DNA from: Micavibrio aeruginosavorus_D
GTDB taxonomy: Bacteria > Pseudomonadota > Alphaproteobacteria > Micavibrionales > Micavibrionaceae
Direction: 5' to 3'
Assembly: GCF_051245535.1 (NCBI RefSeq)
Contig: NZ_CP195303.1
Coordinates: 806,001 to 870,000 of the forward strand
Length of the DNA: 64,000 nucleotides
Under the pieces are notes generated by a model that was not told the DNA's origin, ran no database searches, and worked only from the letters and a program-made list of their open reading frames with translations. The translations under genes and the position numbers were made by a program. Shown one piece after another: positions 52,789 through 61,827 of this stretch (its first letter is position 1; every line of letters starts with the position of its first letter).

Positions 52789-53523
52789 TTACAGCTTCAG
52801 CGCATCCTGCATGCTGATCACCTTCAGTTGCTTGTTCTGCACATAAGGCTGGAACACAGGCAGGTTGATCACGTCACCAATTGTGCCCTTGGGCGCGCGG
52901 CCCGGAACGGGCGTGCCAATGCCGGCGACCAGGTCGGCGACCACGCGGACATTCGCCCCGCGTTGCAGATAGCCCATCATGGCATCGTGAACACAGAAAT
53001 CCGACGCCACGCCGATCATGGTGACCTCGACATCCTCTGCCGTTCCCAGCTTGACCACGCGGCGCATAAATTCATCGCGCAATTCGCCCGTCTGAACAAC
53101 CTGACGATCACGGGTAACGTGATACAGGTTATCATAGGCTTGTTCCTCTGCATCCGTGTCAAAGAACATCTGGCTGCGGTCGGAAATTGGGTTTTGTTGC
53201 CACATGTCGAACGTGTTTTTCGCCATGTAATAAACCGGCATCCGTTTGGCCAGTTCAGCATCATTGATAACCAGCTCCCACCCTTGCGCGCCATAGGGAC
53301 AGTGAATGTCCGGGAAGTCCGCTTTTTCCGGGCTGTTTGGGTATTCACACGGGAAATGCGTGTCGTATTTGATCAGCGCCAGATCATAAATGCCGCGCGG
53401 CATGGACCGGAAAAAATCATTGGTCCGATCAATCAACGGTTCCGCATTCGGCACATAGAGCCCACCAATCGACTTCATAAAATCGAATTGCATATCAACA
53501 ACATCTAAAATACGCGTCGTCAT
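52789..53523 (-). CDS. Isochorismatase-fold cysteine hydrolase (nicotinamidase-like)
   Basis: 244 residues. Catalytic Asp in VDMQFDFM, a Lys near YMAKNTFDM and the nucleophile Cys in IGVASDFCVHDAMMGYL, followed by GANVRVVADLV. The DTHF pattern near residue 54 fits the metal site of nicotinamidases. The protein is longer than PncA (about 210), with an insertion around residues 95-135. Nicotinamide deamidation is possible; other amides are not excluded. It is separate from lpdA by 30 bases. Confidence 0.8.
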   Translation of the reverse strand: MTTRILDVVDMQFDFMKSIGGLYVPNAEPLIDRTNDFFRSMPRGIYDLALIKYDTHFPCEYPNSPEKADFPDIHCPYGAQGWELVINDAELAKRMPVYYMAKNTFDMWQQNPISDRSQMFFDTDAEEQAYDNLYHVTRDRQVVQTGELRDEFMRRVVKLGTAEDVEVTMIGVASDFCVHDAMMGYLQRGANVRVVADLVAGIGTPVPGRAPKGTIGDVINLPVFQPYVQNKQLKVISMQDALKL

Positions 53524-53553
53524 GGTGAAACCCCTTTCACATTTTTCTTATTA

Positions 53554-54954
53554 TTAAATATGGATAACCTTTCCATACGCGGCCAGAACACTTTCATGGA
53601 TCGCTTCCGACAAGGTCGGGTGCGGGAAGATGGTGTGCATGAAATCCAGTTCGGTGGCTTCCATCGTTTTACCAACGACGAAGGCGTGGATCAGTTCGGT
53701 CACTTCCGGCCCCACCATATGCGCGCCCAACAATTCGCCGGTTTTTGCATCAAACACGGTTTTCACCATGCCTTCGGGGTCGCCCAAGGCGATGGCTTTG
53801 CCATTCCCAATGAACGGGAATTTGCCCACTTTCACGGTGTATCCGGCCTCTTTCGCTTTGGCTTCGGTCAAACCAACCGATGCCACATGCGGGTGGCAAT
53901 AGGTGCAGCCCGGAATGTTTTCGCGTTTGATCGGGTGAACGTCTTTTTCCCCGGCGATCTTCTCAACGCAAACGACACCTTCGTGTGACGCCTTGTGCGC
54001 CAGCCACGGGGCACCGGCCACGTCGCCAATGGCATAAATGCCGGGCTCCGCCGTGCGCAGATATTCGTCGGTGACGATCTGACCACGTTCGGTTTTCACC
54101 TTCGTGTTTTCCAGACCGATATTTTCAATGTTGGCCACGATGCCAACGGCCATGATCACGCGGTCAACGGTGATTTTCTCAACCTTGCCACCCACTTCGA
54201 TATGGGCAGTAACGTTGTCTTTGCCTTTCTCCAGCTTCGTGACCTTCACGCCGGTCATGATCTTCATGCCCTGCTTCTCGAACGATTTGCGGGCGATGGC
54301 GGAAATTTCTTCATCTTCCACCGGCATCACGCGGTCCATGACCTCGGCCACGGTGACATCGGCCCCCAGCGTGCGGAAGAAGCTGGCGAATTCGATACCA
54401 ATGGCACCCGAACCAACGACCAGCAGGGATTTCGGCATCACATCCGGCACCAACGCTTCGCGGTAGGTCCAAACCAGTTTGCCATCGGGTTCCAGACCCG
54501 GCAGAACACGGGCGCGCGCACCCGTTGCGAGAATGATATGTTTGGCGGACAGGGTATCAACAACCTTCTTGTCCTTCTCAACCGTAACCTTGCCCTTGCC
54601 AGCCAGCTTGCCCCAGCCCTCGAACACAGTGATTTTATTTTTCTTCATCAGATGACCAATGCCACCGGAGAGTTGTTTGGAAACCGCGCGGGAGCGATCA
54701 ACAATTTTTTTCAAATCGAACGACACACCCGTCGCAGACAGACCAAAATCATTGGCATGATTCATCAAGTGATAGACTTCGGCGGACCGCAGCAAGGCCT
54801 TGGTCGGGATACATCCCCAGTTCAGGCAAATCCCACCCAAATGGCTGGCCTCAACCACCGCGGTTTTCATGCCCAACTGGGCCGCGCGGATTGCCGCAAC
54901 GTAGCCACCGGGACCGCTGCCAATAACAACAACATCAAAAGAGTGATCAGCCAT
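53554..54954 (-). CDS. lpdA: Dihydrolipoyl dehydrogenase (E3)
   Basis: 466 residues from ATG 54954 (MADHSFDVVVIGSGPGGYVAA). AAGGG lies 7 bases upstream, and the ATG three bases earlier is the alternative. FAD-binding GSGPGGYVAAIRAA, redox disulfide GGICLNWGCIPTK, NAD-binding GSGAIGIEFASFF and the C-terminal His-Glu pair in HTIFPHPTLSEAIHE. It reoxidises lipoyl groups of pyruvate and related dehydrogenases. It works with PdhB/PdhC and LipA encoded nearby. Confidence 0.96.
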   Translation of the reverse strand: MADHSFDVVVIGSGPGGYVAAIRAAQLGMKTAVVEASHLGGICLNWGCIPTKALLRSAEVYHLMNHANDFGLSATGVSFDLKKIVDRSRAVSKQLSGGIGHLMKKNKITVFEGWGKLAGKGKVTVEKDKKVVDTLSAKHIILATGARARVLPGLEPDGKLVWTYREALVPDVMPKSLLVVGSGAIGIEFASFFRTLGADVTVAEVMDRVMPVEDEEISAIARKSFEKQGMKIMTGVKVTKLEKGKDNVTAHIEVGGKVEKITVDRVIMAVGIVANIENIGLENTKVKTERGQIVTDEYLRTAEPGIYAIGDVAGAPWLAHKASHEGVVCVEKIAGEKDVHPIKRENIPGCTYCHPHVASVGLTEAKAKEAGYTVKVGKFPFIGNGKAIALGDPEGMVKTVFDAKTGELLGAHMVGPEVTELIHAFVVGKTMEATELDFMHTIFPHPTLSEAIHESVLAAYGKVIHI

Positions 54955-55143
54955 CATTTTACCCTTGGGATTTAAGCGAAAGATGACCCACGAAATACCA
55001 TGTTTTTCAGCGGGTTGTCCACGTTGGAATATTTGTAACAAAACGGTAACCAAAAAGCTGGTGTAAACGCCTTGAAATACTGGGAAAATAATAAAATATC
55101 CTTCCGATTGGCAAAGTTTATAAATTTTTGACCGGGGTACCTC

Positions 55144-56841
55144 ATGCGTTTTTTAAGCAACCTGAAAATCAAAACCAAGATTTTGATGATCATTGTTCTG
55201 GCCGTTCTTGGCAATCTGGCGATTGTTTATGCCAACGCCAATACCACGCGAACAATGTTGCAGAATGAACGCACATTAAAAACCCGCCACTTGACGGAAA
55301 CGGCGTACACCCTGATTGAAAAATCCTATGCGGATTTTCAGGCCGGATCTGTGACCGAAGATGAAGCGAAAACCGCCGTTTTGGAGACACTGAAATCCCT
55401 GCGCTATGAAACCAGCGATTATTTCTGGATCAACACACCGGAACCGCGTGTGGTCATGCACCCGATGATCCCCAAAATTGTGGGACAGGATCTGGCCAAG
55501 GAAAACCCGAAACTGCACACCCTGTTCTCGGAAATGTCCGTTGCCGCAAAATCAACGGACAAAGGCGGAGCCTATAACTATCTCTGGCAAAAACCGGGAT
55601 TTGATCAAGACCAACTCTTCCCCAAAGTGTCCTATGTGAAATATTTCGCGCCATGGAACTGGGTTGTTGGTACCGGTATTTATGTTGACGATGTTCAAGC
55701 TGCCTTTCGCCAGAATTTGATCGAAGGTTTGATCAATGCAGGCATCGTGGTCGCGGTGATTATCCTTCTCTCCATGCTGATTTCGACGGACTTGTCCAAG
55801 CCGATGAAGAAGCTGAGCCATGACCTGAAGGAACTGGCCTCCGGCAACATCAACGTTGAAAGCGAATATGGCGGCCGTAAAGACGAAGTGGGCGACATCG
55901 CCCGCGCCTTTAACGTATTCAAACAAAACACCATCGAAAAATACCGTCTGGAAGCCGAACAGAAAGAAAATGAACGCCGTCAGGCCGAAGAGAAAAAGGC
56001 TCTGATGCTGGAAATGGCCAATACATTTGATGAACGCGTTGGGAAAATCGTGGATTCCGTCGGCCACGCGGCCTCTGACCTGCAGATGATGGCGGGCAGC
56101 CTGTCCAGCGCAATTGAAGAAACGACGCAGCAAAGCCAGCACGTGTCAGAATCCTCCAGCCGTGCATCATCCAACGTGGCCACCGTGGCCGCCGCGACGG
56201 AGGAATTGAGCGTATCGATTCAAGAAATTTCATCGAATATCCTGACCACATCCTCGGCGGCGCGCGCTTGTGCCTCCAATGCGGAATTGTCACAGGCCAA
56301 GCTGGATTCCCTGCAAGCCGCCATCAGCGAGATTGATCAGGTGGTTCAAACCATCAATGCGGTGGCCGAACAAACTAACCTGCTCGCCTTGAACGCGACG
56401 ATTGAAGCCTCGCGTGCCGGCGAAGCGGGCAAAGGATTCTCCGTCGTTGCCAGTGAAGTCAAAACACTGGCAAACCAGACCCGCAACATGACCAACGAAA
56501 TTTCAACCCGGGTTGAGCATGTTAAAAACAGCGCGCTGGAAGCCGTTGAAACCGTGAAAGCCATTATCAGCGGCGTGAACGAAGTGGACGGCCAAACCGC
56601 CCATATTGCGGCCGCGGTTGAGGAACAAACCACCGCGACACAGGAAATCAGCCGCAATATTCAAATTGCATCCGACAGCACGAACACGGTGTCGACCAGT
56701 ATCGAGGAAGTTAAAGTGGCCACGGAACACAGCGCCCAATCGACCAGCCAGTTAAAGGAATCATCCGATATGCTGGCCATGCAGGCCGATATGCTGAAAA
56801 AATCGGTGAACGAATTTTTGGACCAGATCCGGAATGGATAA
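55144..56841 (+). CDS. Methyl-accepting chemotaxis protein with a single Cache sensor
   Basis: 565 residues. TM1 at about residues 12-30, a periplasmic sCache_2-type domain (SLRYETSDYFWINTPEPRVVMHP and YFAPWNWVVGTGIYVDD, the family's signature ends), TM2 at about 195-215 and a HAMP domain. The long signalling coiled coil has its hairpin tip in AEQTNLLALNATIEASRAGEA. No C-terminal CheR pentapeptide is seen. Such sensors bind small organic acids. No other chemotaxis genes lie nearby. A strong terminator follows. Confidence 0.92.
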   Translation: MRFLSNLKIKTKILMIIVLAVLGNLAIVYANANTTRTMLQNERTLKTRHLTETAYTLIEKSYADFQAGSVTEDEAKTAVLETLKSLRYETSDYFWINTPEPRVVMHPMIPKIVGQDLAKENPKLHTLFSEMSVAAKSTDKGGAYNYLWQKPGFDQDQLFPKVSYVKYFAPWNWVVGTGIYVDDVQAAFRQNLIEGLINAGIVVAVIILLSMLISTDLSKPMKKLSHDLKELASGNINVESEYGGRKDEVGDIARAFNVFKQNTIEKYRLEAEQKENERRQAEEKKALMLEMANTFDERVGKIVDSVGHAASDLQMMAGSLSSAIEETTQQSQHVSESSSRASSNVATVAAATEELSVSIQEISSNILTTSSAARACASNAELSQAKLDSLQAAISEIDQVVQTINAVAEQTNLLALNATIEASRAGEAGKGFSVVASEVKTLANQTRNMTNEISTRVEHVKNSALEAVETVKAIISGVNEVDGQTAHIAAAVEEQTTATQEISRNIQIASDSTNTVSTSIEEVKVATEHSAQSTSQLKESSDMLAMQADMLKKSVNEFLDQIRNG

Positions 56842-56850
56842 AAGCAAAAA

Positions 56851-56878
56851 GCCGCCCTGTAAAACGGGCGGCTTTTTT
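56851..56878 (+). terminator. Intrinsic terminator after the chemoreceptor gene
   Basis: GCCGCCC-TGTAAAAC-GGGCGGC hairpin followed by six T, 9 bases after the stop. The A-run before the stem (GCAAAAA) makes it usable on the minus strand too. Confidence 0.88.
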
Positions 56879-56895
56879 GTATCTTCATTCAACGA

Positions 56896-57369
56896 TTAAA
56901 TCTTTGGGCCGTTGATTTTTTGCGCTTTGACAAAATGAACGGCCTTGGTCGTTGCTTCCTGTAATCTTTCCGCTTCCTTGGTCAAATCACCACGCAGATC
57001 CAGCGTCAATTTCACGTGATCATCGCAAACCAGATTGGTGACCGCGCGGCCCGTATAGGCCTCCATCAGGTGGAATACGGTTTTAACGGCATCATTCATC
57101 TCGGCCACTTTGCCACGGGCATCCAGCGTGATGCGGTAAAACGGGTCGCCATCGGCCAGTTTGTGGTTAAGCCCAACCGCTTTCTCTTCATCGGAAATAA
57201 TCAAAGCCGCTTTGGTGATGCCCAGTTTGATGGAACGGGCAGTCTTGTCATCAAACCCACTTTCCAGCGCATCGTGAAAACGCGACGCCAGCGTGATCGC
57301 GCCAAAGCGATCATCCGCGGTCATAGTGATGGTATCCAAACCTTCGAATTCAGAACGAACCTGCGACAT
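56896..57369 (-). CDS. Hypothetical cytoplasmic protein
   Basis: 157 residues from ATG 57369 (MSQVRSEFEGLDTITM), preceded by GGCGGGGAATGGGAA. It is hydrophilic, with no signal peptide, and contains helical blocks (ITLASRFHDALESGFDDK, TKAALIISDEEKAVG, AVKTVFHLMEAY). The C-terminus (LTKEAERLQEATTKAVHFVK) is probably coiled. I do not recognise the family. It lies alone between two terminators, after the deoxynucleoside-kinase pair on the same strand. Confidence 0.6.
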   Translation of the reverse strand: MSQVRSEFEGLDTITMTADDRFGAITLASRFHDALESGFDDKTARSIKLGITKAALIISDEEKAVGLNHKLADGDPFYRITLDARGKVAEMNDAVKTVFHLMEAYTGRAVTNLVCDDHVKLTLDLRGDLTKEAERLQEATTKAVHFVKAQKINGPKI

Positions 57370-57435
57370 TTCCCATTCCCCGCCTGTTTTAATCTGTAAA
57401 ATCATTTCATTATTGATAACTGAAGCATAAGAAAA

Positions 57436-57471
57436 ATGCAAAAAGAACCCGACCAAAGGGTCAGGTTCTTT
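57436..57471 (-). terminator. Intrinsic terminator after the deoxynucleoside-kinase pair
   Basis: On the minus strand AAAGAACCTGACC pairs with GGTCGGGTTCTTT (one G-T wobble) across a 4-base loop, followed by a T-rich tract. It lies about 28 bases after the kinase stop at 57500. Confidence 0.85.
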
Positions 57472-57499
57472 AAATTCATGTTTTATTACAACACGTTAG

Positions 57500-58135
57500 T
57501 TATGCCGCCGCGCGCAGGCCACGCAATTCGGCCATGCTGGCCAGCGGGTTGTCGCCGGTGCGCAGATTTTCGCCCAGAACCGCCACGAAATCGGCATCGT
57601 TCAACAGGTCAAACTTCTCCGTATCGATCGTGCGGATACGCGCGCCACGTTCCGCCGCACGCACGGCATGGTTGGCCAGGTGCCCTTCCAGATCGCGGAT
57701 GAAATCCAGCGTCACGCCCTTTTCATGGTCGCGGTTGCGGGCGCGGATACGGGCCATTTGTGTTTCCGGGGAACAGGTCAGATACAGGTACAAATCCGCC
57801 TGCCCTTCTTTGTCTTCCAGAAAATCGATGGTTTCCAGCGCCAGACGTTGCGCTTCGTCTTTCAGGAACAGGCTGGCATAGGCACGATCGGTTACGACCG
57901 AGAAATCGAACACGGTGACGCGGTCGGCCTGCGTGCTTTGACGGATGGTGAAGAAGTTGCCGAGATAGAACGACAATTGCGAATAAAACCCATAAGACGC
58001 CGGATCGGCATAGGCCAAATTCAAATACGGGTTGTTGGCCAGATTTTCATTCACACAATGAATACCAAGCCGGGTGAACGCATTGCACAGCGTTGTTTTT
58101 CCCACACCCATGCCGCCAATAATTTCTACACGCAT
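57500..58135 (-). CDS. Deoxynucleoside-kinase-family protein, paralogue 1
   Basis: 211 residues from ATG 58135, with GGGGAGAG upstream. P-loop IIGGMGVGKTTLCNAF, substrate-site Glu in NENLANNPYL, the DR motif as VVTDRAYASLFL (family ERS/DRY-like) and a LID lysine/arginine run ARIRARNRDHEKG. It resembles dGK/dAK-type enzymes that phosphorylate deoxynucleosides for salvage. It is adjacent to paralogue 2, and its leader (GGGGAGAGTAA) is the same, suggesting tandem duplication. The specificity is unknown. Confidence 0.82.
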   Translation of the reverse strand: MRVEIIGGMGVGKTTLCNAFTRLGIHCVNENLANNPYLNLAYADPASYGFYSQLSFYLGNFFTIRQSTQADRVTVFDFSVVTDRAYASLFLKDEAQRLALETIDFLEDKEGQADLYLYLTCSPETQMARIRARNRDHEKGVTLDFIRDLEGHLANHAVRAAERGARIRTIDTEKFDLLNDADFVAVLGENLRTGDNPLASMAELRGLRAAA

Positions 58136-58164
58136 TTTTTTACTCTCCCCGTTAAACATTCTGT

Positions 58165-58845
58165 TTATTCAGCCGCCATTGCATCTTCGTACAGAGGCAA
58201 ATCGACGTCCATTGGGCGTTTCTGCCCGAGAACTTTTTCAACACTCATATCAAACATACCCGCGATGTGACGCGCCAGCGCCTCGGCATAGGCCGTATTG
58301 CCCGGGAAATAAACGGCTTCGGTATCGATATCCATCACGGCATCGCCATCGGCGCGCGCGCGTTCGACCAATTCGTTCATTTCACGTTGCAGGGATGTCA
58401 CGTAATCCAGCGTCACGCCCTTTTCATGGTCGCGGTTGCGGCCACGGATGCGTTTCATCTGCGCCTCGGGTGAGCATTGCAGGTTGATATACAGATCCGG
58501 GCGGCCCAGACGGCCATCCAGATAATCAAAGCATTGATCAATGACACCGAGCGCTTCCGGGTCTTCGTCACGGAACAGCATGTTGGTATAGGCCCGAACG
58601 TTCAAAACGCCCTGGTCCAGCACGTTCACGCATCCCGGCTTTTCGAATTTCTTGATTTCGTGGAATTTCGATAAAACGAACCACATTTGCGACGGGAAAC
58701 GGAAATTCGCGGGGTCAACAAAGCAATCCGCCAGAAACGGATTGGTCGAAAGGTTTTCATAAATGCAGTTAAACCCGACTTTTTCGAGCGCCTGACACAG
58801 CGTTGACTTGCCTACACCCAATCCGCCGACAAGCTCGATCCGCAT
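58165..58845 (-). CDS. Deoxynucleoside-kinase-family protein, paralogue 2
   Basis: 226 residues from ATG 58845 (GGGGAGAGTAACCAT upstream). P-loop LVGGLGVGKSTLCQAL, YENLSTNPFLADCF, then VLDQGVLNVRAYTNMLF. The usual DR/ER pair is replaced by VLDQ, a possible change at a catalytic position. The LID MKRIRGRNRDHEKGVTLDYV is nearly identical to that of paralogue 1. A C-terminal extension (SVEKVLGQKRPMDVDLPLYED) is unique. It starts the two-gene unit; 220 bases upstream hold no gene. Confidence 0.78.
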   Translation of the reverse strand: MRIELVGGLGVGKSTLCQALEKVGFNCIYENLSTNPFLADCFVDPANFRFPSQMWFVLSKFHEIKKFEKPGCVNVLDQGVLNVRAYTNMLFRDEDPEALGVIDQCFDYLDGRLGRPDLYINLQCSPEAQMKRIRGRNRDHEKGVTLDYVTSLQREMNELVERARADGDAVMDIDTEAVYFPGNTAYAEALARHIAGMFDMSVEKVLGQKRPMDVDLPLYEDAMAAE

Positions 58846-59065
58846 ATGGTTACTCTCCCCGTAACTTTTTTTGATTACGGGATTAACGGTACCAAGCATG
58901 ACGCATATGGGCACCCAGAAATGGGTTAATGTCCACAGATAACCGCACGGGAAAATTGGGTTTTCGGGCGTTGCGCGTGTGGGTAATTTTGATATCAGCG
59001 GCAAATGCACAGGCCGCCCCGCACGGCATCACCGTCAGGTCACACCCCGCAAACCACGCAACCCA

Positions 59066-59566
59066 TTACATGGGCATCAGGTGGTCGTAACGCGGGCGCG
59101 TTGAATCAATTTTCTGGAAGAGAGTTTTACCCATGGCCTCGATCTGGCTGGCCACGGTATCCGCGCTTTTGAACCGCAATTCTTCGCGCAGACCATTGGG
59201 GAGATAACGCATGAAATGGATTTTCATGACTTCTTTTTCGGCCGGAATTTTTTGTGTTTCAAGAATGTTCAATTGCCCGCGCGTTACATCCGCCGTGCCC
59301 TTGAAATAATCACACAGACGCGTGCCCACGGATTTACAGTCCTGAACCTTGGCTATATGTCCGTGCAGAATTTGGGCATTGCCAATCAAAACATCCAAAA
59401 CCATGCGGGCGGCATGGTCGGTGATGTCATTCGCGTAAATTGGATATTGTTCACGCAAGATGTCAGGAAAGATTTTTTCGGCCTGCGCTTTTTCTTCTAT
59501 GGCGCGCGCATGAAAATATGGCTGGCTGCTGTCCGCAGAAAATGTCGGGAAATCAAATCGTTCCAT
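59066..59566 (-). CDS. Hypothetical cytoplasmic protein
   Basis: 166 residues from ATG 59566 (MERFDFPTFSADSSQPYF), with AGAGGA 8 bases upstream. Mostly helical, no signal peptide or membrane segment. Conspicuous are HGHIAKVQDCKSVGTRLCDYF and KIHFMRYLPNGLREELRFKSAD. I do not recognise a family. It stands alone between the kinase pair and the methyltransferase. Confidence 0.6.
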   Translation of the reverse strand: MERFDFPTFSADSSQPYFHARAIEEKAQAEKIFPDILREQYPIYANDITDHAARMVLDVLIGNAQILHGHIAKVQDCKSVGTRLCDYFKGTADVTRGQLNILETQKIPAEKEVMKIHFMRYLPNGLREELRFKSADTVASQIEAMGKTLFQKIDSTRPRYDHLMPM

Positions 59567-59638
59567 GGCCAAATCCTCTAAAAACCTATCGCGCGAATGC
59601 GGACTTTTTACAGCATGACGCGCATTATGTCAATAAAA

Positions 59639-60802
59639 TCAGGTTATTGTTTCCAAATAATGGGTCGTAACACCAAATTGCTGTTTAAAGGCATCAATAT
59701 CCGCCGCAATTTTGGCCTGACCGGTCTTTCCGCCCTTTTTCTTCTGCGCCACGATCATGACGTTTTTGGCAGTGTGTTCGGCGGAAATAAATTCAAAAAT
59801 CTTCACGTCATAGCCGTGATATTCAAGGATCATCCCACGCAGCGTGTCGGTGACCATTTCAGCCTGACGCTCCATGAAAATGCCATGGCGGGTCAGCAGG
59901 CCGAGCGTGCCGCCCGCCTCGTGCTTCTCCATCTCACGACGGATTTGTTTGTGGCAGCACGGGGCAACGATAATAAATTCGGACCCCGCTTTGATCCCCT
60001 TGGCGATGGCATCATCCGTCGCCGTATCGCACGCATGCAGGGCGATCAGCATATTCACGCCATCGGCATTGAAATTATCAATCGCACCTTGCGCGAAGGA
60101 TAAACCTTCAAACGATGAATTCTTGGCAATCTGGTTGCACAACATGACCAGATCGGGGCGGTATTCCACCCCCATCACCTGCACATCAATATTGCGAATG
60201 TTCTTCAAATAATCATACAGCGCAAAGGTCAGATACCCCTTGCCCGCACCCATATCGACAATGTTTTTAAATGTATCCGGCGATGCGTTTTTGGTCAGGC
60301 CGTCGATGATTTCGATATATTTATTAATCTGGCGGAATTTATCCTGCGCCTTGTCAAATACACGCCCATTCGGGTCGGTGATTTTCAGGTCGCGCAGATA
60401 ATGGCTGCCGTCCGATGGCACCAGACGGTTTTTGTTGCGATCATGGTCGGCGGAGGGCACTTCGCTATGGCTGGCCGGCTTTTCCTTCACCGTGTTTTTG
60501 TCCAGCACCAGATCATATTGCGTCGTAAACAACGTCCCGGCCTTGAAATCCGACAAAACGGCCTTCTGAATCATGCCCACGGCCACTGGAATATCGTAAT
60601 TTTTTACAATATCACGGGTTTTGTAGTGGTAGGTGAAGCTGAGTTTGTCCTCGCGCTTCACAACAATTTTGCGGACATCGATTTTTTTCAGGTCTTTTTC
60701 CGAACCAACATAGTGGCTCAGGGATACTTTAACAAAAGTCCCCTGCCCCAACGCCGATTTCAGGGACACAACAAAATCAGACTGACCGGTATTTGATGCC
60801 AT
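59639..60802 (-). CDS. Class I SAM-dependent methyltransferase (METTL25/Methyltransf_32-like)
   Basis: 387 residues from ATG 60802 (MASNTGQSDFVVSLK). The N-terminal 150 residues are of unknown type. The methyltransferase core has NIVDMGAGKGYLTFALYDYL (SAM motif I), VMGVEYRPDLVMLCNQIA, and ALHACDTATDDAIAKGI, the last typical of the METTL25/RRNAD1 group, then IIVAPCCHKQIRREM with a CC-H pair. A substrate (RNA or small molecule) cannot be named. It starts 2 bases after the thioesterase stop, in the pdh operon. Confidence 0.8.
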   Translation of the reverse strand: MASNTGQSDFVVSLKSALGQGTFVKVSLSHYVGSEKDLKKIDVRKIVVKREDKLSFTYHYKTRDIVKNYDIPVAVGMIQKAVLSDFKAGTLFTTQYDLVLDKNTVKEKPASHSEVPSADHDRNKNRLVPSDGSHYLRDLKITDPNGRVFDKAQDKFRQINKYIEIIDGLTKNASPDTFKNIVDMGAGKGYLTFALYDYLKNIRNIDVQVMGVEYRPDLVMLCNQIAKNSSFEGLSFAQGAIDNFNADGVNMLIALHACDTATDDAIAKGIKAGSEFIIVAPCCHKQIRREMEKHEAGGTLGLLTRHGIFMERQAEMVTDTLRGMILEYHGYDVKIFEFISAEHTAKNVMIVAQKKKGGKTGQAKIAADIDAFKQQFGVTTHYLETIT

Positions 60803-60804
60803 GA

Positions 60805-61227
60805 TTAAAGCGTCTCGTTGACGCCGATGGCATACAGCCATTCCGACGTGGGTAAAACCAGCTTGCGGGCCTTCAGGTCGAACAAGGCGATTGTAAACAC
60901 AGCCTCGGCACAGGGTTCGTTATTGTCGTTCAAAATCACCTGCTTCAACGTGGCGATTTTGCCTGCGCATGACGTGGTTTGTGTTTCAATCACCACATTT
61001 TGGTGCAGGCGCAATTCCTTCATGAATTTGATATTGCATTCCAGAATGGTAGGGCCCAATGCGCTTTCGCGGATTTTGGCCATGCCGTAACCGCGTTGAT
61101 TGATAAAATCCCACCGCGCTTCTTCCAACACTTCCAGATAGGTCGCATTGTTCATGTGACCGAACGTGTCCAGATGACGTTCGATGATTTTCAACGGATA
61201 TTTGAATTTTACAAATTCTTGCGACAT
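60805..61227 (-). CDS. Acyl-CoA thioesterase of the 4HBT (hot-dog) family
   Basis: 140 residues. HLDTFGHMNNATYLEVLEEARW is the 4-hydroxybenzoyl-CoA thioesterase signature with the catalytic Asp, followed by the beta-sheet half (VIETQTTSCAGKIATLKQ). It probably hydrolyses acyl- or aryl-CoA thioesters. It lies between the third kinase paralogue and the methyltransferase with gaps of 12 and 2 bases. Confidence 0.88.
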   Translation of the reverse strand: MSQEFVKFKYPLKIIERHLDTFGHMNNATYLEVLEEARWDFINQRGYGMAKIRESALGPTILECNIKFMKELRLHQNVVIETQTTSCAGKIATLKQVILNDNNEPCAEAVFTIALFDLKARKLVLPTSEWLYAIGVNETL

Positions 61228-61239
61228 TGCCTGCGCCCT

Positions 61240-61824
61240 TTATGCGAACAGATCCGGCATTTTGAAACCGGGCTTGCGCATCATGGTTGTATCAATCTCA
61301 ATGATCCGTGGGCCAGTATGGGCCGGAATGTTACTGATTTCTGTTTGCACACCCGCGTTAATCGCGCGCGCAAACTCTGCGGTCAAATGCTGTTCAAAAT
61401 CACGTCCGCGTTTTTTAATGCGATTGACGATTTCATCCGGTGGACAGGTCAGATAAAGAATGACATCGGGCTGGCCAATATCACGCACCCCCTCTTCCAA
61501 CTGCTGGTACAGCGCCGCAACCCAATCCGGCCTGTGCGCCAGATAGTGGGACACATACACACGGTCGAGAAGCAGACTGAAATCGGAGATAATGCGACCA
61601 TCGGGATTATCGTTGATGGCCTGACGGATGGCGTTGACCTTGTTATCCACGAACCATTGCTGACACGGCAACGCGTATTTATCGGGATCATGCCGCACCT
61701 TGTCCAGATACGGATTACCCGATAATTCTTCGTACACAACGCGGGTAAACTGGCGCTCCAGCGTCTGACACAGGGTCGTCTTGCCTGTGGCCAAAGACCC
61801 CGCGATTTCAACCCGGAACGCCAT
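61240..61824 (-). CDS. Deoxynucleoside-kinase-family protein, paralogue 3
   Basis: 194 residues. P-loop IAGSLATGKTTLCQTL, YEELSGNPYLDKV with the substrate-site Glu, IISDFSLLLDRVYVSHYL with the DR motif, and VNRIKKRGRDFEQ as LID. It is more distant from paralogues 1 and 2 than they are from each other. It starts 3 bases after pdhC, so it is co-expressed with pyruvate dehydrogenase, an unexpected pairing. Confidence 0.82.
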   Translation of the reverse strand: MAFRVEIAGSLATGKTTLCQTLERQFTRVVYEELSGNPYLDKVRHDPDKYALPCQQWFVDNKVNAIRQAINDNPDGRIISDFSLLLDRVYVSHYLAHRPDWVAALYQQLEEGVRDIGQPDVILYLTCPPDEIVNRIKKRGRDFEQHLTAEFARAINAGVQTEISNIPAHTGPRIIEIDTTMMRKPGFKMPDLFA

Positions 61825-61827
61825 AAA

